Shown piece after piece: positions 60,757 through 64,000 of a stretch of 64,000 bases of DNA (positions are counted from its first letter, which is position 1; every line of letters begins with the position of its first letter). Both the position numbers and the translations under genes were made by a program. The stretch lies in NCBI GenBank assembly GCA_015680685.1, contig MNCI01024940.1, positions 164,334-228,333 on the forward strand, read 5' to 3'. The stretch comes from Gnetum montanum. Taxonomy: Eukaryota > Streptophyta > Gnetopsida > Gnetales > Gnetaceae. The notes under the pieces were generated by a model, which saw only the letters and a list, made by a program, of their open reading frames with translations, did not search any database and had not been told where the DNA came from.

Positions 60757-61060
60757 GAGCACTTCCTCCAAGGGAGCCCTCCCTAGGGGTAGTCTCCTTG
60801 AGGGCACGATTAGGGAGGAAATCCTCTTAAAAAGTGTTCTCTATGAGAGCAACTTCCCTTAGGCATACCCATGAAGGCCACAAATGCACTCATAATCACA
60901 CCCAAATATGCACTCATGATAGCCTAGTACGAACTCAGCAACACCTGAAATTAAATCCATTAAGGTCAAGATTGCACTCAGCATCACCCGAAAGTGCATC
61001 CATGATGGCCTAAGATGCACTCTGCTTCTTCTGAAAGTGCATCCTGAGGGTGTCAGCCTA
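60757..61060. other. Spacer linker, copy of 14665-14985
   Basis: Right flank of the element. It aligns with the linker of unit 1 from AAGGGAGCCCTCCCTAGG through GCATCCATGATGGCCTAAGA. It shows that the sequence matching about 14099-14665 is missing here. Confidence 0.75.
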
Positions 61061-61132
61061 CCTCCCCCTATATATGTTGATTATGCCAAGTTTAGCCATA
61101 CCATCGTGCACCCTTATAAATTTGGTCACAAA
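61061..61132 (-). promoter_or_regulatory. Spacer promoter-like box
   Basis: Minus-strand core CATATATAGGGGGAGG (complement of 61061-61076), with the conserved upstream region to 61132. It corresponds to the box at 14986 but has a better core than that copy. Confidence 0.55.
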
Positions 61133-64000
61133 GATCATGTTCTCAAAAAGATCCCTCTTAAAGGGAGAGCACCAAGTAAGGGCATCCTCGAGGAAAATGC
61201 TCTTAAAGAGGGTCCCCTCAAGTAGAATGCTCTCGTAGAGGGCACTCTCAACAAGAATACTCTTAGGGAGGGTACTCTCAGGGAGAATGCTCTAACAGAG
61301 CATGTCCTCAAGGAGGGTGCTCTCCATGAGAATTCTCTCAACGATCATGCTCTCAAAGAGAACATTCTCACATGCTTAGTGCAAGGAATTCTAAGGAAGG
61401 GTCTACTTAGCGAGAATGCTCTCAGGAACACCACTCTAATGGAGGGTGCTCTTTGAGAGAATGCTCTCAATGAGGGCACTCTCGAGGAGAACACTCTCAT
61501 GAGCATAGCGCAAGATGCTCTCAGGGAGGGTGATCTTAAGGAGAATGCTCCCAGGGAGGCTACTTTAACAAAGGGTGCTCTCATGGAGAATGGTCTCAGG
61601 GAGGGCAGTCTTAAGGAGGACGCTCTTGAAGAGGGCATCCTCAGGGAGGCCGTTCTTAGGAAGGGCACTCTCATGGAGGGTGCTCTCCAAGAGAACACTC
61701 TTAATGAGGATGCTCTCGAGGAGAACACTCTGACATGCGTAGCATAAGCTGCACTTAGGGAGAATGCTCCCACAGATTGTGCTCTTAGGGAGGCCACTCT
61801 AATGGAGGGCACTCTCAGGGGGGTGCTCTCAATGAGGGCATTCTTGAGGAGAACACTCTCACATGTGTAGCATAAGGCACTCTCAGGGAGAATTCTTTGA
61901 GGGAGGCTTCTCTTAGGAAGAACACTCTCTGGGAGGGCACCCTCCAAAAGGGCACTCTCAACAAGAATGCTCTCACGTGTGTAGCGCAAGGCACTCTTAG
62001 GGAGGGCACTCTCAAGTAGAATGCTCTCCAAATTGCTACTCCAATGAAGGGCGCTCTCAAGGAGAATGCTCTCATGGAGAATTCTCTTAAGGAGGACGCT
62101 CTCAAGGAGGGCGTCCTTAGGAAGACCATTCCTTAGGAGGGCATTCTTAAGGAGGGCACTCTTAGGAAGGGCACTCTTTGAGAGAATTCTCTCAATGAGG
62201 GTGCTCTTGAGGAGAACACTTTCACGTGCATAGTAGAAGCCACTCTCAGGAAGAATGCTCTAAGGGAGGTTGCTCTCAGGGAGAGCACTCTATTGGAGGA
62301 TGCCCTCCGAGAGGCTACTCTCAATGAGGGCACTCTCAAGGAGAACACTCTCATGAGCATAGCATAAGAAACTCTCAGGGAGGATGGTCTCAAGGAGAGT
62401 GCTCTAAAAGACGCTACTCTAATGAAGGGTAGTCTCATGTAGAATGCTCTCAAGGAGGGCAGTCTTAAGGAGGATGCTCTCTAAGAGAGCATCCTCAGCA
62501 AGGCCATTCTTAGGGAGGGAACTCTCATGGAGGGTGCTCTATGAGATAATGCTCTCAATGAGGGTGCTCTTGAAGAGAACACTCTCACCTGAGTAGTGCA
62601 AGGTGCACTCAAGGAGATCGCTCCCATAGAAGCTGCTTTTAGGGAGATCACTCTAACAAAGGACGCTCTCTAAGATAACGCTCTTGGGAAGGGCACTCTT
62701 AGGGAGGGAGCTTCTCAAGGAGAACACTCTCACATGTGTAGCGTAAGGTACTCTTAGAAAGAATGCTTTGAGGAAGGCCATTCTTAAGGAGAGCACTCTC
62801 TAGGAGGGCACTCTCAAGGAGAACACTCTAACATGCATAGCGTAAGTTGCTCTCGGGGAGGGCATTCTCAAGGAGAATGCTCTCTAGAAGGCTATTCTAA
62901 TGGAGGGTGCTCTCAAGGAGAACGCTCTCATAGAGAACACTCTTAAGGAGGATGCTCTCGAGGAGGGCATCCTCAGGGAGACCATTCTCACAGAGGGTGT
63001 TCTCAAGGAGGGCACTCTTATCAGGGTGTCCTTAGGAAGACCATTCTCATGAAGGGTGTTCTCACGGAGAGCACCAACTAAGGGTTCCCTCAAGGAAAAC
63101 ACTCTCAAAGAGGACCCCCTCAGGTAGAACACTCTCGCAGAGGATGCTCTCAGTGACAATGCTTTTGGGCAGGGTGCTTTAAGTGAGAATTCTCTAACAG
63201 AGGCTGCTCTCCATGAGAATCCTCTCAATAAGCATGCTTACAAGGAGAACATTCTCACGTGCATAGCACAAGGTACTCTTATGAAGGGTGCACTCAGAAA
63301 GAACACTCTTAGGAACACCACTCTAATGGAGGGTGCTCTTTGAGAGAATGCTCTCAATAAGGGTTCTCTCGAGGAGAACACTCTCATGAAGGGTGATCCT
63401 AAGGAGAATGCTCTTACGGATGCTACTCTAATGGAGGGTGCTCTAACATAGAAAACTTCTGAGGAGGGTGGTCTTAAGGAGGATGCTTTTCGAGAGAGCA
63501 TCCTCAGTGTGGCCGTTCTCAGGGAGGGCACTCTCATGGAGAGTGCTCTTTGAGAGAATATTTTCAATGAGGACAATCTCAAGGAGAACACTCTCACATG
63601 TGTAGTGAAATGTGTAGTTAGGGAGAATGCTCCCATAGAGGCTGCTCTCATAAAGGCCACTCTAATGAAGGGTACTCTCTCAAAAAATTCTCTTAGGGAG
63701 GGCACTCTCAAGGAGAACACTCTCACGTGCGTAGCATAAGGCACTCTCTGGGAGAACACTTCAAGGGAGTGCGCTCTCAAGGAGAGCACTCTCTGAGATG
63801 TTGCTCTAATGAAGGGCACTCTAGGAAGAATGATCCCAGTGAGGGCACTCTCAAGAAGAACACTCTTTGAAAGGCTAGTTCAACAAAGAGTGCTCTAACA
63901 GAGAACACTCTTAATGAGGACACTTTAGAGAGCGTCCCTAGGGAGACTACTATTAACGAGGAGGGCACACTCTGAGAGAATGCTCTCAACAAGGGTACTC
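61133..64000. repeat. 15-bp minisatellite block I
   Basis: Minisatellite to the window end, corresponding to block E. Higher-order marker segments (CTCATGAGCATAGCGCAAG-like) recur. It continues beyond the window. Confidence 0.9.

Overview
The window is a decayed plant nuclear ribosomal DNA (45S) array carrying one old Ty3/gypsy LTR retrotransposon. I see no intact cellular protein gene, tRNA, 5S gene or CRISPR array. ITS1 is about 850-880 bp in both rDNA copies and the intergenic spacer is very long. That length is unusual for angiosperms or ferns and fits a gymnosperm; this is an inference.

Two rDNA units lie in tandem, both transcribed right to left (minus strand). Unit 1 (about 655-3260) keeps ITS2, 5.8S, ITS1 and the 3' two thirds of 18S. 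It breaks within 26S on the left and inside 18S on the right. Unit 2 (21234-27768) has full-length 26S, ITS2, 5.8S, ITS1 and 18S. Both are full of C-to-T/G-to-A changes, including at near-invariant rRNA sites, so they look like methylation-eroded pseudogenes. The spacers are mosaics. They contain a 15-bp minisatellite (3261-17660, 33871-43200, 61133-64000) and a 29-bp array (17850-20655). Repeats of about 225 bp and 630 bp lie upstream of 18S (28420-33420). About 17 copies of a promoter-like box resemble the plant Pol I TATATA-GGGG initiator on the minus strand. Spacer landmarks repeat with an offset of about 29.1-29.6 kb, which gives the period of the array.

The retrotransposon (43201-60756, minus strand) sits in the spacer of unit 2. 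In its own direction it reads: truncated 5' LTR, primer-binding site, leader, gag-protease, an interval of about 5.8 kb, reverse transcriptase, RNase H, a second RNase H, integrase, a tandem-repeat 3' UTR, polypurine tract and 3' LTR. The dual RNase H places it near the Tat/Ogre clade. Gag-protease and pol each stay in one frame for most of their length and are broken almost only by stops explainable as C-to-T changes.

The most unusual part is the interval between protease and reverse transcriptase. On the opposite (plus) strand it holds a separate gene (50189-54460) of eight exons and seven GT-AG introns with its own TATA box. It encodes an unrecognised protein of about 1,050 residues, now with five stops. 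Four tandem arrays sharing an AGTTTA core separate the modules. A GCGTA-N-AC motif family recurs in the LTRs, the leader and the start of the antisense gene.
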